DNA from: an uncultured Bacteroidales bacterium
Lineage (GTDB): Bacteria > Bacteroidota > Bacteroidia > Bacteroidales > Bacteroidaceae
NCBI GenBank assembly: GCA_945833885.1
Contig: CAMAFY010000011.1
Location: forward strand, 1 to 64,000
Direction of reading: 5' to 3'
Length of the DNA stretch: 64,000 nucleotides
The translations under genes and the position numbers were made by a program. A model generated the notes under the pieces. It saw only the letters and a program-made list of their open reading frames with translations. It had not been told where the DNA came from and ran no database searches. Shown here in pieces: positions 8,793 to 18,209 of the stretch; the first letter of the stretch is position 1; the number at the start of each line of letters is the position of its first letter.

Positions 8793-9673
8793 AGAATTTC
8801 GACGTCGACGCTGTCGGTGTCCAACGAATCCACCGTAATTACCAGCGGCGTCTCCTTATACTGCGACTCCGGCGTCTCGTATTCTCCGATTCTTTGCAGG
8901 TATTTCTTTGACGCCTCATCACCGGCAATGGCGGCTTTCTTATACCATTTCAGGGCCTCCGCCTTGTCTTTGTCCACGCCATTTCCCGTAGAATAGCAAC
9001 CTCCGAGGTTACGCATGGCGTCGGCGCTGCCGTACATTGCGGCATGCAGGTACCACTGGACGCCCAAAGCGGGGTCCTTGACGCAGCCCAATCCGTTGGA
9101 CATCATGTAGCCTATGTTCACCAGGGCCGGAAGATAGCGCTTCTCAGCGGCGCGTTCGAACCACGTCATTGCCTCGCGATAGTCCTGGTCCACGCTGGTT
9201 CCGTTGAAATAAAGGCAACCGATCTGGTAGAGGGCATCGGCACATCCGCGGTCAGCCGACAACGCCAGCCATCGGCGAGCCTCCTTGAAATCGCGCTTCA
9301 CGCCCTCACCTTTCAGATAAAACGTGGCGACATTGAAGGCCGCGCCCCCATCTCCGAGGTCCGAAGCACGGCGATAATAATCGATTGCGCGCTCATAATT
9401 GCGCTTAACTCCGTAACCGAAACGGTAAATCATCGCCAACCGGTTGTTGGCCTTCACGTTCTTACTGTCAATTTGCAGGGCTCGCTCGTAGTATTTGCGC
9501 GCCACATCGTAATCGCCGAAACTGAAACTGCGGTCGCCAAAGAAGACATTGTCCTTCGCTGTTTCGCCACGACGCTGCTCAACCGCCGCATTACCTTCCA
9601 CAGAGGTGGACACAAACGCCGTGAGGACACCGACAATAAGCAGACCATGAAGGAGAGTTCGGAACATAGACAT
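8786..9673 (-). CDS. Exported Sel1-like repeat protein
   Basis: 295 residues from the ATG at 9673. N-terminal signal peptide (MSMFRTLLHGLLIVGVLTAFVS then a likely cleavage site), one TPR-like unit (FSFGDYDVARKYYERALQID), then about five Sel1 repeats recognisable by their ~36-residue spacing and motifs such as AFNVATFYLKGEGVKRDF and AMRNLGGCYSTGNGVDKDK. Sel1 repeats form helical scaffolds for protein binding; the partner is unknown. The acidic C-terminal tail (SLDTDSVDVEILE) is unusual. The last repeat unit of an intergenic array overlaps its stop codon. Confidence 0.85.
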   Translation of the reverse strand: MSMFRTLLHGLLIVGVLTAFVSTSVEGNAAVEQRRGETAKDNVFFGDRSFSFGDYDVARKYYERALQIDSKNVKANNRLAMIYRFGYGVKRNYERAIDYYRRASDLGDGGAAFNVATFYLKGEGVKRDFKEARRWLALSADRGCADALYQIGCLYFNGTSVDQDYREAMTWFERAAEKRYLPALVNIGYMMSNGLGCVKDPALGVQWYLHAAMYGSADAMRNLGGCYSTGNGVDKDKAEALKWYKKAAIAGDEASKKYLQRIGEYETPESQYKETPLVITVDSLDTDSVDVEILE

Positions 9674-9897
9674 GGGATATTGGGGAAAGGGGATTCGGAA
9701 AAATGTTGTGGAAATGATGGCGAAACCTGATGTCCGCACGGGCACGGCGCCGGAGGAAATGCGGCGGCCGGAGCGGATTCCGCCCGTATGCTCCGCCTCG
9801 GACAGCGGAAAATTCCGCCAGTCTTCCGCCTTGCCGGCAACCTGCTGTTCAGGACCGTCCGAGACGTCTGTCGGAAGGTTTCGTGCAAAAATTTGCG

Positions 9898-9928
9898 CAA
9901 AATTATGAAATTCTTCTGACCCGACAAA
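9898..9928 (-). promoter_or_regulatory. Bacteroidetes-type promoter for the Sel1-repeat gene
   Basis: On the minus strand TTTG (9928-9925), 19 nt, TAATTTTG (9905-9898). The leader would be about 220 nt. Confidence 0.65.
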
Positions 9929-10380
9929 GCATAACTTTCCATAACCACCTGAAACAGAGTGAGAATCTTGACTTTCGTCATCCCGGAAAATCATTGCTAC
10001 CTTCCGCACACCCAAATCCACTCCTCCGTGTCCTCGTTCGCGGACACCGGAACCATCCTCCGCCGATGCCCGCATCCTCGTCCATAGACTCCCGCCCTTC
10101 CGCGCGCGGGCATCCCGTTTTCCCACATGCAATCCTCAACATTTTCGCAAAGCCTTTCCGCATTTCTCAGCGTCATCAGCCCGGCATTTTCCGCCCTTTC
10201 CGCCCATGTCCGTCCCCGCTTTTCCCGCGCTTTCAGAAAACAAAAACCGATGTCCCGACCTCACCGCACGGGCAAGGCAGGGCATGGCATCGGCAGAGCC
10301 CAGAACCACGAACCCGTCTTTAATGTTGGACATCGTGTAAAAATTACCGAATTTACACAGCAAAATTGCGAAAAAATCTG

Positions 10381-10388
10381 TATTTTTG
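10381..10388 (+). promoter_or_regulatory. -7 box upstream of the antiporter gene
   Basis: TATTTTTG fits TAnnTTTG; a -33 match at the ideal spacing is not obvious. Confidence 0.45.
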
Positions 10389-10467
10389 CCCTACAACCTT
10401 CGGCCTCGGGATTTTTTCCTCAAAATTCCGCGCCAGAAACCACCGTCAACCCTAATCCCAACCTCCC

Positions 10468-12837
10468 ATGAGTCCACTGATTTCCGACCTTGCCCTCATC
10501 CTGATTCTCGCAGGAATCGTCACCATCGTCTTCCGCCGTCTGGGCCAACCTTTGGTACTTGGCTACATCGTCGCCGGCTTCCTTGCCGGTCCGCACATGC
10601 CTTATACGCCCACAATCAGCGATACGGAGAGCATAGAACTTTGGAGTTCCATCGGCGTAATTTTCCTCATGTTCAGCCTCGGACTGGAATTTTCGTTCAA
10701 GAAGATTGTGAAAATGGGTGTGAAACCCATCGTCAGCGCCTGTCTGGTCATGGCATTCATGGCCGGCATGGGCAGCACCGTCGGACGATTGCTCGGATGG
10801 TCCGACTCGAACTGCCTGTTCCTTGGCGGCATGTTGGCGATGTCTTCCACGACCATCATCTACAAAGCCTTCGCTGACCTCGGACTCCGCACCCGCAAGT
10901 TCGCGGCCGAGGTGCTGTCAGTGCTGATCATCGAGGACATTCTCGGCATACTTCTGATGGTCATCCTCTCCGCTTCCGCCGCCAGCGCCCGCTTTGAGGG
11001 CGGCGAACTTGTGATGAGCATGCTGAAACTGGGGTTCTTTCTCATCTTTTGGTTTGTGGTTGGCATCTGGGGGCTCCCACTCCTTTTGGCGCGGGCACGG
11101 CGCTGGCTGACGAGCGAGACGCTGCTTATCGCCAGTCTTGGCCTGTGTTTCCTGATGGTTGTGCTCGCCGACAAGGCGGGATATTCCAGCGCTTTCGGTG
11201 CGTTTATGATGGGAAGCATCCTGGCGGAGACCATTGAAGCCGAACGGATTGACCACGTTGTGACATCCGTAAAGGACCTCTTCGGCGCCATATTCTTTGT
11301 CAGTGTGGGCATGTTGGTCAGTCCTCAGGTGCTCATGGAGCATTGGTATGCCATCCTTCTCATCACACTTGCCGTCATTTTGGGCCAGACAATGCTGGGC
11401 ACTTGCGCCTTCCTCCTCTCCGGACATCCGCTGAAAATCGCCCTGCAATGCGGCTTTTCGCTGGCACAAATCGGAGAGTTCGCCTTCATCCTTGCGGCAC
11501 TCGGGCAAAGTCTGGGCGTCACTTCCTCCTATCTTTATCCCATCGTCGTGGCGGTAAGCATCATCACCACCTTCCTCACACCCTACATGATCCGTGCGGC
11601 AACGCCGGCCTATACGCTGCTCAAGCGCCATCTTCCCGCCCTCGTGCTCCACAGAATCACCGGGCGTGGCGGCACTTCCGCCGGAGCCTGCGGCACTTCC
11701 AAGGACAAAGAGCGGAGCGCCGCCAGCGGGAATGCGGAGAGAGCGGTGACGCTGCGACACGTTTGGGCACGTTTTCTGCGGAACATCGTCATCCAGACGG
11801 GGGCATACATGGTCATGGCCATTGCTGCCGTCACCCTCAGCCTGAACATTCTCCTACAGGTTTTCCGCCACATTTTCGAGCCCGGAGGCGTAAATGTGCA
11901 TCATCCCATCCATTGGGTGAGCAACGCATTGTGCTGCTTGGTGAGCGTAAGTGTGCTGAGTCTTTTCCTGCGCCCCATAGTCATGCGTAAAAACCACTCC
12001 GTCGATGCCCAGGAAATCCTGCGTTCCAGCACGCTGCACCGCGTGGCCTTCTACCTTCTGCTCCTGTTCCGCTTTGCGCTTGCTACGGTGTTCGTCTTCC
12101 AGATTGTGGAATATCTCTGCCCATGGCGCTATTATTACAATGCCCTTATTGCGGCTGTCATGATGCTGATTGCGGTACGTCTGCGCTGCGTCAAGTACTA
12201 TTCCATACGCATGGAACGGGTGTTTACCCACAATCTGCGGAACCGCGACGAGATGGCACGCCGCGAATCGGCAGGCAAACCCGGGTATGCCCGCCGTCTG
12301 CGAGCGCATGACATTCACATGGAACGCGTGCGTGTGCCGTCGCGTTCGTTGTGGGCGGGGCACCGACTTTCCGACCTCGACTTCAGCAACCGCAATGGAG
12401 TGACGGTGGCGGCTATCGCACGTCACACGGGAGAGGACGGAGATTTACCCCTGAGAATCGACATTCCCTCAGCCGCCACACCGATATATCCCGGCGACAT
12501 CCTGGAGATTATCGGCGACGACGCCAGCATAGAATCATTCGTTGAACGGAGCCGCTTGGAGGTGATTTCCGCCAATCCCGCCCCTGCAAGCCAGACTCTC
12601 CCCGATGGTCTGCGGCTGCAACGGATGGTGACCACAGATGGCAGCCCGCTCGTTGGCCGCACTTTGGCGGAAAGCGGTCTGCACAATGTCTACCATTGCA
12701 TGCTCATCGGCATAGAAGACACCGACGGACACATCGTCCGCGTCGGAGCAAAGCACGTCATTTCACGGCATCAGGTGCTGTGGATTGTGGGCAAAAAGAG
12801 CGGAATCGACGCACTCGAAAAGGCTACCGCGCCATAA
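10468..12837 (+). CDS. CPA2 family cation:proton antiporter with RCK_C/TrkA_C domains
   Basis: 789-residue inner-membrane antiporter exchanging K+ or Na+ for protons (KefB/YbaL relatives). Residues ~1-395 form the Na_H_exchanger core (YIVAGFLAGPHMP, IGVIFLMFSLGLEFSFK, FGAFMMGSILAET, GFSLAQIGEFAFIL). After a polar linker (~400-430) come about four extra membrane segments (~435-580), then two TrkA_C/RCK_C-like domains (~612-695 and ~705-789). No TrkA_N nucleotide-binding domain lies between, unlike Kef. Ion and ligand are not predictable. Probably transcribed from the -7 box about 80 nt upstream. Confidence 0.9.
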   Translation: MSPLISDLALILILAGIVTIVFRRLGQPLVLGYIVAGFLAGPHMPYTPTISDTESIELWSSIGVIFLMFSLGLEFSFKKIVKMGVKPIVSACLVMAFMAGMGSTVGRLLGWSDSNCLFLGGMLAMSSTTIIYKAFADLGLRTRKFAAEVLSVLIIEDILGILLMVILSASAASARFEGGELVMSMLKLGFFLIFWFVVGIWGLPLLLARARRWLTSETLLIASLGLCFLMVVLADKAGYSSAFGAFMMGSILAETIEAERIDHVVTSVKDLFGAIFFVSVGMLVSPQVLMEHWYAILLITLAVILGQTMLGTCAFLLSGHPLKIALQCGFSLAQIGEFAFILAALGQSLGVTSSYLYPIVVAVSIITTFLTPYMIRAATPAYTLLKRHLPALVLHRITGRGGTSAGACGTSKDKERSAASGNAERAVTLRHVWARFLRNIVIQTGAYMVMAIAAVTLSLNILLQVFRHIFEPGGVNVHHPIHWVSNALCCLVSVSVLSLFLRPIVMRKNHSVDAQEILRSSTLHRVAFYLLLLFRFALATVFVFQIVEYLCPWRYYYNALIAAVMMLIAVRLRCVKYYSIRMERVFTHNLRNRDEMARRESAGKPGYARRLRAHDIHMERVRVPSRSLWAGHRLSDLDFSNRNGVTVAAIARHTGEDGDLPLRIDIPSAATPIYPGDILEIIGDDASIESFVERSRLEVISANPAPASQTLPDGLRLQRMVTTDGSPLVGRTLAESGLHNVYHCMLIGIEDTDGHIVRVGAKHVISRHQVLWIVGKKSGIDALEKATAP

Positions 12838-12883
12838 AAGCGCAGCCTTTTTCCAAAGCATCGGCGGACAAGACTTTGGCATA

Positions 12884-13080
12884 TCGCTGTTGTTTTCCCC
12901 CAAAAAAACTGATTTTGGGGGGAGAATAACAGATGTTTTCCAAAAAGAAAAAGAGAGATTTGGAGGAAAATAACAGATGTTTTCCAATGCAAAAACGGAG
13001 ATTATAGGGGAAAACAACTGCTGTCTTTCGAATGAAAAAGATTGTTTTTTGGGGAGAGGAACAGATGTTTTCCAAAGCAT
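12884..13080. repeat. 44-nt tandem array, about 4 units (core AACAGATGTTTTCCAA)
   Basis: The core recurs at 12928, 12972, 13016 and 13060, exactly 44 nt (2 x 22) apart, with a weaker copy before 12928. Each 44-mer can be split into two diverged 22-nt halves. Confidence 0.9.
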
Positions 13081-13271
13081 CAAAAAGCGTTTCGTTGTGA
13101 AGGCACGGACGATTTCCAAAAACCACAAGACCGATTTTCCGTCCTCATTTATATAATGCACAGTGTTTTGAAGCGATAAAAATTGCACGCTTTTATATAA
13201 AAACACAGCACTTTTATTGCCATCATACCCGTTTTTCAACCAAATCCGCAGTGTTTTCCGCTACAAATCCT

Positions 13272-13279
13272 TAACTTTG
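13272..13279 (+). promoter_or_regulatory. thrA: -7 box and structured leader of thrA
   Basis: TAACTTTG fits TAnnTTTG; the -33 is weak. The ~105-nt leader holds two small hairpins, AAGCCTCCCCGAGGCTT (near 13296) and GTGGG..CCCAC (near 13340). Confidence 0.5.
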
Positions 13280-13383
13280 TAGGAATTTTCATCAGAAGCC
13301 TCCCCGAGGCTTTACAACCAGACTTACGAACAACTACGGTGGGTTTTACCCCACACTTTCCAAACAAGCCCCTTCAACGAACT

Positions 13384-15843
13384 ATGCATGTACTGAAATT
13401 CGGCGGCACTTCCGTTGGCACCATCAATAGTCTTAAACAGGTAAAACGCATTGTCGAGAGCCGGACCGAGCCCGTTGTGGTGGTGGTCAGCGCACTCGGC
13501 GGCATCACCGACCAACTGATTGACACAGCAAAACTGGCATCCTGTGGCGACGAAGGCTTTCATACCAGTCTGCAAAGCATAAGAAACCGTCACCACGAAC
13601 TGGCCTTTGGCATGCTGAATGCCGAGGATTTGCAGGCAATGCTCATGTTTATCGACCAGAGCCTCGACGAACTCTACAACATCTTCAAAGGTGTTTTCCT
13701 CATTCGTGAACTCTCGCCGCGCACACTTGCCGCAATCGTCAGTTACGGAGAGCGCATATCGAGCCGACTGGTGGCGCAGATCATCTGCGGAGCACAGCAC
13801 ATCGACAGCCGGGATATCATAAAAACCCACCGCGTCTACGACAAAAACGTCTGCGACTTCGACACTACGGCACCCCTTGTACGCCAACGCATCACGGAAA
13901 TGTTTGAGGTTGCACAGGATTCCGGCCTGCCACAGCGCATCGTCATGGGAGGTTTCATTGCCGCTGACCAAAGCACTGGCGAGACAACCAACCTTGGTCG
14001 GGGCGGATCGGACTATACCGCCGCCATCGTTGCTGCGGAGATGATGGCCGAACAGTTGGAAATTTGGACCGACGTCGACGGATTCATGACCGCCGATCCG
14101 CGGGTCATCAACAACGCATACGTCATTGAAGAACTGTCGTTTGAGGAGGCAACCGACCTCTGTAACTTTGGTGCCAAGGTCATTTATCCCCCAACTATCT
14201 TCCCCGTATTCCACAAGAACATACCCATCATCATCAAGAATACGATGAATCCTGAGGCACCGGGAACCCTCATCCACAACAAAACGCGCAACAGTTCCAA
14301 GATCATCAAGGGTATTTCCTCCATCAGCGACACCTGCCTTGTCACGGTAAACGGACTGGGAATGGTGGGTGTCATCGGTGTGAACAAGCGCATTTTCTCC
14401 GCACTTGCCGACCATGGCATCTCCGTTTTCTTTGTCAGTCAGGCGTCATGTGAGAACAATTCCACCATCGGCATCGGAAGTTGTGATGCCGAACGTGCGA
14501 AGGAAGTGCTGACGGAAGAGTTCAAAAGCGAGATTGAACAGGGCGAAATCTATCCCATCAGCGTGCTCTACGACCTAGCAACCGTGGCAGTTGTGGGCGA
14601 AGGCATGAAGGATGTGCCGGGCGTAGGCGGCAAACTTTTCCGAATCCTCGGACGTGCCGGCATCAATGTGGTGGCTTCCGCACAGGGTTCACGCGAGACG
14701 AACATCTCGTTTGTCGTACGTCGCGCCGACCTTCGCAAGACTCTCGGAGTCATTCACGACGGATTCTTCATCTCGGAATACAATGTCCTCAACGTTTTCC
14801 TCACGGGTGTGGGGCTCGTTGGCAGCCATCTGATTGAGCAAATCCGCAACCAACAGGAGTATCTGCTCAAACACAAGAACCTCAAACTCCGCGTCGTCGG
14901 CCTCTCGAACAGCAGGCGGATGGTTGTGGACCGCGAAGGTATCGACCTCAATTCCTGGCAGAATCTCCTCAACAGTTCCACAACCGCCTCCTCCCCTGCC
15001 GATGTCCGCGACGCCTTTGTCAGCATGAACCTCTACAATGCCGTGTTCGTCGACTGCACAGCATCGCCGGCGGTAGCGGAAATCTACCATTCTTTGCTCG
15101 ACCATAACATCAATGTTGTCTGCGCAAACAAGATAGCTGCATCCTCAGACTACGGCAATTACGAGCGATTAAAACTGACTGCGCACAAAAGAGGTGTGAA
15201 GTATCTGTTCGAAACCAACGTAGGTGCGGGCCTTCCCATCATCAATACCATCAACAACCTCATCAATTCGGGCGACGAAATACTGAAAATCGAGGCCGTC
15301 CTCAGCGGAACGCTCAACTACATCTTCAACACCCTCAGCCCCGAAATCCCCATGTCGCGTGCCATTGCTATGGCAAAAGAGGCCGGATATGCGGAACCTG
15401 ACCCCCGACTTGACCTTAATGGCAGCGACGTTGTCCGCAAAATCGTCATACTTAGCCGCGAAGCCGGCTACCGCATCAACTGTGAGGATGTCGAAAAGCG
15501 GCTCTTCCTGCCGAAAAGTCTCTTTGAAGGCACCATCGAAGCCTTCTGGAACGACGTAAAGAGCGTTGACGAGCACTTCGAAATGCTGAGGAAAGAGGCG
15601 GAAACAGCGGGAAACCACTTCCGTTTCGTGGCACGTTACGAAAAAGGTACGGCAAGTGTCGGGCTGGAACAGGTTGCTTCTGACCATCCTTTCTATCATC
15701 TTGAAGGCAGCAACAACATTATCCTGCTCACAACGGCGCGTTATAAGGAGTATCCCATGTGCATTAAGGGCTACGGAGCCGGCGCTGCGGTGACGGCAGC
15801 AGGGGTGTTTGCCGACCTGATATCCGTAGCGAACATCCGTTAA
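13384..15843 (+). CDS. thrA: Bifunctional aspartokinase/homoserine dehydrogenase
   Basis: Catalyses the first and third steps from aspartate to threonine and methionine. 819 residues from the ATG at 13384, which gives the canonical start MHVLKFGGTSVG; the open frame upstream is not coding-like. Aspartokinase ~1-290 (KFGGTS, GRGGSDYTAAI, DVDGFMTADPRV), two ACT regulatory domains ~310-450 (MVGVIGVNKRIFSAL, DVPGVGGKLFRILGRAGINV), homoserine dehydrogenase ~460-819 (GVGLVGSHLIEQI, NVVCANKIA, EPDPRLDLNGSDVVRK). ACT domains suggest feedback by threonine. No thrB or thrC follows; the gene is flanked by repeat arrays. Confidence 0.97.
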   Translation: MHVLKFGGTSVGTINSLKQVKRIVESRTEPVVVVVSALGGITDQLIDTAKLASCGDEGFHTSLQSIRNRHHELAFGMLNAEDLQAMLMFIDQSLDELYNIFKGVFLIRELSPRTLAAIVSYGERISSRLVAQIICGAQHIDSRDIIKTHRVYDKNVCDFDTTAPLVRQRITEMFEVAQDSGLPQRIVMGGFIAADQSTGETTNLGRGGSDYTAAIVAAEMMAEQLEIWTDVDGFMTADPRVINNAYVIEELSFEEATDLCNFGAKVIYPPTIFPVFHKNIPIIIKNTMNPEAPGTLIHNKTRNSSKIIKGISSISDTCLVTVNGLGMVGVIGVNKRIFSALADHGISVFFVSQASCENNSTIGIGSCDAERAKEVLTEEFKSEIEQGEIYPISVLYDLATVAVVGEGMKDVPGVGGKLFRILGRAGINVVASAQGSRETNISFVVRRADLRKTLGVIHDGFFISEYNVLNVFLTGVGLVGSHLIEQIRNQQEYLLKHKNLKLRVVGLSNSRRMVVDREGIDLNSWQNLLNSSTTASSPADVRDAFVSMNLYNAVFVDCTASPAVAEIYHSLLDHNINVVCANKIAASSDYGNYERLKLTAHKRGVKYLFETNVGAGLPIINTINNLINSGDEILKIEAVLSGTLNYIFNTLSPEIPMSRAIAMAKEAGYAEPDPRLDLNGSDVVRKIVILSREAGYRINCEDVEKRLFLPKSLFEGTIEAFWNDVKSVDEHFEMLRKEAETAGNHFRFVARYEKGTASVGLEQVASDHPFYHLEGSNNIILLTTARYKEYPMCIKGYGAGAAVTAAGVFADLISVANIR

Positions 15844-15883
15844 TACGGCCATCCTTTTTCAAGGCTTTTGAAAGGCGCGGAAA

Positions 15884-15993
15884 AAAGTACGGAACTTTTG
15901 GACACAAAGTACGGAACTTTCGGACGCAAAATGCGGAACTTTCGGACACAAAGTGCGGAACTTTCGGACGCAATGTCCGGAGGTTCTCCAAGA
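15884..15993. repeat. 22-nt array, 5 units (core AAAGTGCGGAACTTTCGG)
   Basis: Units at 15884, 15906, 15928, 15950 and 15972, exactly 22 nt each. Each contains AAAGT..GGAACTTT, a near-palindrome. Lies just after thrA. Confidence 0.97.
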
Positions 15994-16263
15994 AGGGGTC
16001 AAAGCACCATACCACCAACGTCAGCGCCTCCTGAAAACAGCCTTTGAAACGCGGATTCCGCGCTATTGGCATTCCCCCGCGCACGTCCCGAAAATGCCGC
16101 CAGAATTTACTGACGGTCTAATAAAGAAAATGGGAAGTGCCCACAATTTCTCCCACAAAAACACGCCTGGAAATCCTGAAAGAGTCATAGGAAAAACGGG
16201 ATTTCCGCGCGTGTTTTTTCATACCTTCCAATTCAGCAATCCCCCAGAACAACAACAAACAAT

Positions 16264-17904
16264 ATGGTTTCCATCGACGGACTTGCCGTGGAATTCAGCG
16301 GCACCACCCTTTTCAGCGATGTCAGTTTTCAAATCAACGAGAAAGACCGCATTGCACTGATGGGCAAAAACGGTGCTGGAAAATCCACGCTCCTCAAAAT
16401 CCTCGCCGGCGTACGACAGCCCACACGGGGCAAAGTGACGGCACCGAAAGACTGCGTCATCGCATATCTGCCACAACATCTTATGACCGAAGACGGCAGA
16501 ACCGTCTATGATGAGACGGCACAGGCCTTTGCTCATCTGCACGAAATGGAGCAGGAAATCGAACGATTGAACCTGCTTTTGGCGCAACGTACCGACTATG
16601 AGAGCGAAGAGTACATGCAACTCATAGAAAAAGTGTCGGACATGAGCGAGAAATTCTACGCCATCGACCTCACACACTTTGAGGAAGACATCGAAAAGAC
16701 CCTACTTGGACTTGGATTTGAGCGCTCCGACTTCCAAAGACCTACGAGCGATTTCAGCGGCGGATGGCGAATGCGCATCGAATTGGCAAAACTTCTGCTC
16801 AAGAACCCCGACGTCCTCCTCCTCGACGAGCCGACAAACCACCTCGACATTGAGTCCATCGGATGGCTCGAAGACTTCCTGACAAACTGCGCGAAAGCCG
16901 TGGTCGTCATCAGCCACGACCGCAAATTCGTGGACAACATCACGACGCGCACCATCGAAGTCACCATGGGACGCATCTACGACTACAAGGTAAACTACTC
17001 GCAATATCTGGTACTCCGCCGCGAACGTCGCGAGCAACAGCAGAAACAATACGACGAACAGCAGAAGATGATACAGGAGACGCGCGACTTCATCGAGCGT
17101 TTCAAGGGCACCTACAGCAAGACCCTGCAGGTTCAAAGCCGCGTAAGAATGCTTGAGAAACTCCAACTTGTGGAGGTCGATGAGGAGGACACCTCCGCCC
17201 TCAGACTGAAGTTCCCGCCCTCGCCACGCAGCGGTTCCTACCCCGTCTCCATGGACAATGTGGGGAAAAGTTACGGACCTCACGTCGTCTTCCAACACGC
17301 TTCGCTGACCATCGAACGCGGTGATAAGGTGGCTTTCGTCGGACGAAACGGTGAGGGAAAGTCGACGTTGGTGAAGTGTATCATGGGAGAAATCCCCCAC
17401 GATGGCACACTTACCCTCGGGCACAACGTACAAATCGGTTACTTTGCTCAGAACCAGGCATCGCTTCTTGACGAGAATCTCACCGTTTTCCAGACCATCG
17501 ACGAGGTGGCGAAAGGGGAAATACGCAACAAAATACGCGACCTTCTCGGCGCATTCATGTTCGGAAGTCCTGAGGCAAGTATGAAGAAAGTGAAGGTTTT
17601 ATCGGGAGGTGAGCGCACACGTCTCGCACTTATGCGCCTGCTTTTGGAGCCTGTGAACCTGCTGATTCTTGATGAACCGACCAACCATCTCGACCTTAAG
17701 ACCAAGGATATTCTGAAACAGGCCCTCATGGACTACGATGGTACCCTCATCGTTGTCTCGCACGACCGCGATTTTTTGGACGGCCTTGTCACGAAAGTCT
17801 ACGAATTCGGCCACCAGAAGGTCCGCGAACATCTTTGCGGAGTCTATGAATTCCTGGAGACACGCCGCCTTGAAAACCTTCAGGAGTTGGAACGCAAGGG
17901 GTAA
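16264..17904 (+). CDS. ABC-F family ATPase
   Basis: 546-residue soluble protein with two ABC ATPase domains and no membrane part, the ABC-F pattern; such proteins act on the ribosome (translation factor or antibiotic protection). Domain 1: Walker A GKNGAGKST, signature SGGWRMRIELAKLL, Walker B VLLLDEPTNHLD. Linker ~240-320 (ABC_tran_Xtn type, rich in Arg/Gln: RRERREQQQKQYDEQQK). Domain 2: GRNGEGKST, LSGGERTRLALMRLL, LLILDEPTNHLD. The C-terminal tail is short, unlike Uup. Closest to housekeeping ABC-F proteins; there is no sign of a resistance-type extended linker. A hairpin terminator follows. Confidence 0.93.
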   Translation: MVSIDGLAVEFSGTTLFSDVSFQINEKDRIALMGKNGAGKSTLLKILAGVRQPTRGKVTAPKDCVIAYLPQHLMTEDGRTVYDETAQAFAHLHEMEQEIERLNLLLAQRTDYESEEYMQLIEKVSDMSEKFYAIDLTHFEEDIEKTLLGLGFERSDFQRPTSDFSGGWRMRIELAKLLLKNPDVLLLDEPTNHLDIESIGWLEDFLTNCAKAVVVISHDRKFVDNITTRTIEVTMGRIYDYKVNYSQYLVLRRERREQQQKQYDEQQKMIQETRDFIERFKGTYSKTLQVQSRVRMLEKLQLVEVDEEDTSALRLKFPPSPRSGSYPVSMDNVGKSYGPHVVFQHASLTIERGDKVAFVGRNGEGKSTLVKCIMGEIPHDGTLTLGHNVQIGYFAQNQASLLDENLTVFQTIDEVAKGEIRNKIRDLLGAFMFGSPEASMKKVKVLSGGERTRLALMRLLLEPVNLLILDEPTNHLDLKTKDILKQALMDYDGTLIVVSHDRDFLDGLVTKVYEFGHQKVREHLCGVYEFLETRRLENLQELERKG

Positions 17905-18209
17905 TACTCCCGCAAACCGGCAAAAAAAGTACGACAGCCTTTTCTCACGACTGCCGTACTTTTTTTTGTGCACATACCGTTCCGGGACGCGAATTCCGCC
18001 GGGTTTTCACTGGAAAAGCATTGGATTTCGGCTAATGAATTGTTGGTTGTGCCCCTATTTTTTGAGGAAAAACACAGTGAAAAATTCTGGCATTTTCCGG
18101 TGATATTGCAGGATATTCAAGAGAAATTCTCGATTTTCCGGCATACGCTTCTACGAGGTTTCACTGCCGGATATCGCCACATCCCGACCTGGTTTCGGGA
18201 CGTTGCACC
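17905..18209. other. 305-bp gap between convergent genes
   Basis: Beyond the ABC-F terminator I see AT-rich sequence with the weakly repeated core ATTTTCCGG (18091 and 18132) but no gene and no clear 22-nt register. Confidence 0.5.
17923..17968 (+). terminator. Terminator after the ABC-F gene
   Basis: AAAAGTACGACAG pairs with CTGCCGTACTTTT, followed by a T-run. The two arms are spaced about 22 nt, like two inverted units of the AAAGTGCCG array family. Confidence 0.8.

Larger units (their letters stand above)
9674..10467. other. Gene-free gap of ~790 bp
   Basis: Between divergent genes. Holds a minus-strand promoter (9898-9928) and a plus-strand -7 box (10381-10388). Open frames here are low-complexity and unconvincing. 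Unlike most gaps in this window it has no clear 22-nt array. Confidence 0.6.

Noticed and set aside
9730-10471. Plus-strand protein-coding genes in the gap before the antiporter
   Set aside because: The frames are Pro/Arg/Ser-rich, overlap each other and show no domain or start signal; composition explains them.
18091-18142. 22-nt array in the gap after the ABC-F gene
   Set aside because: The ATTTTCCGG copies are 41 nt apart and no other units line up.
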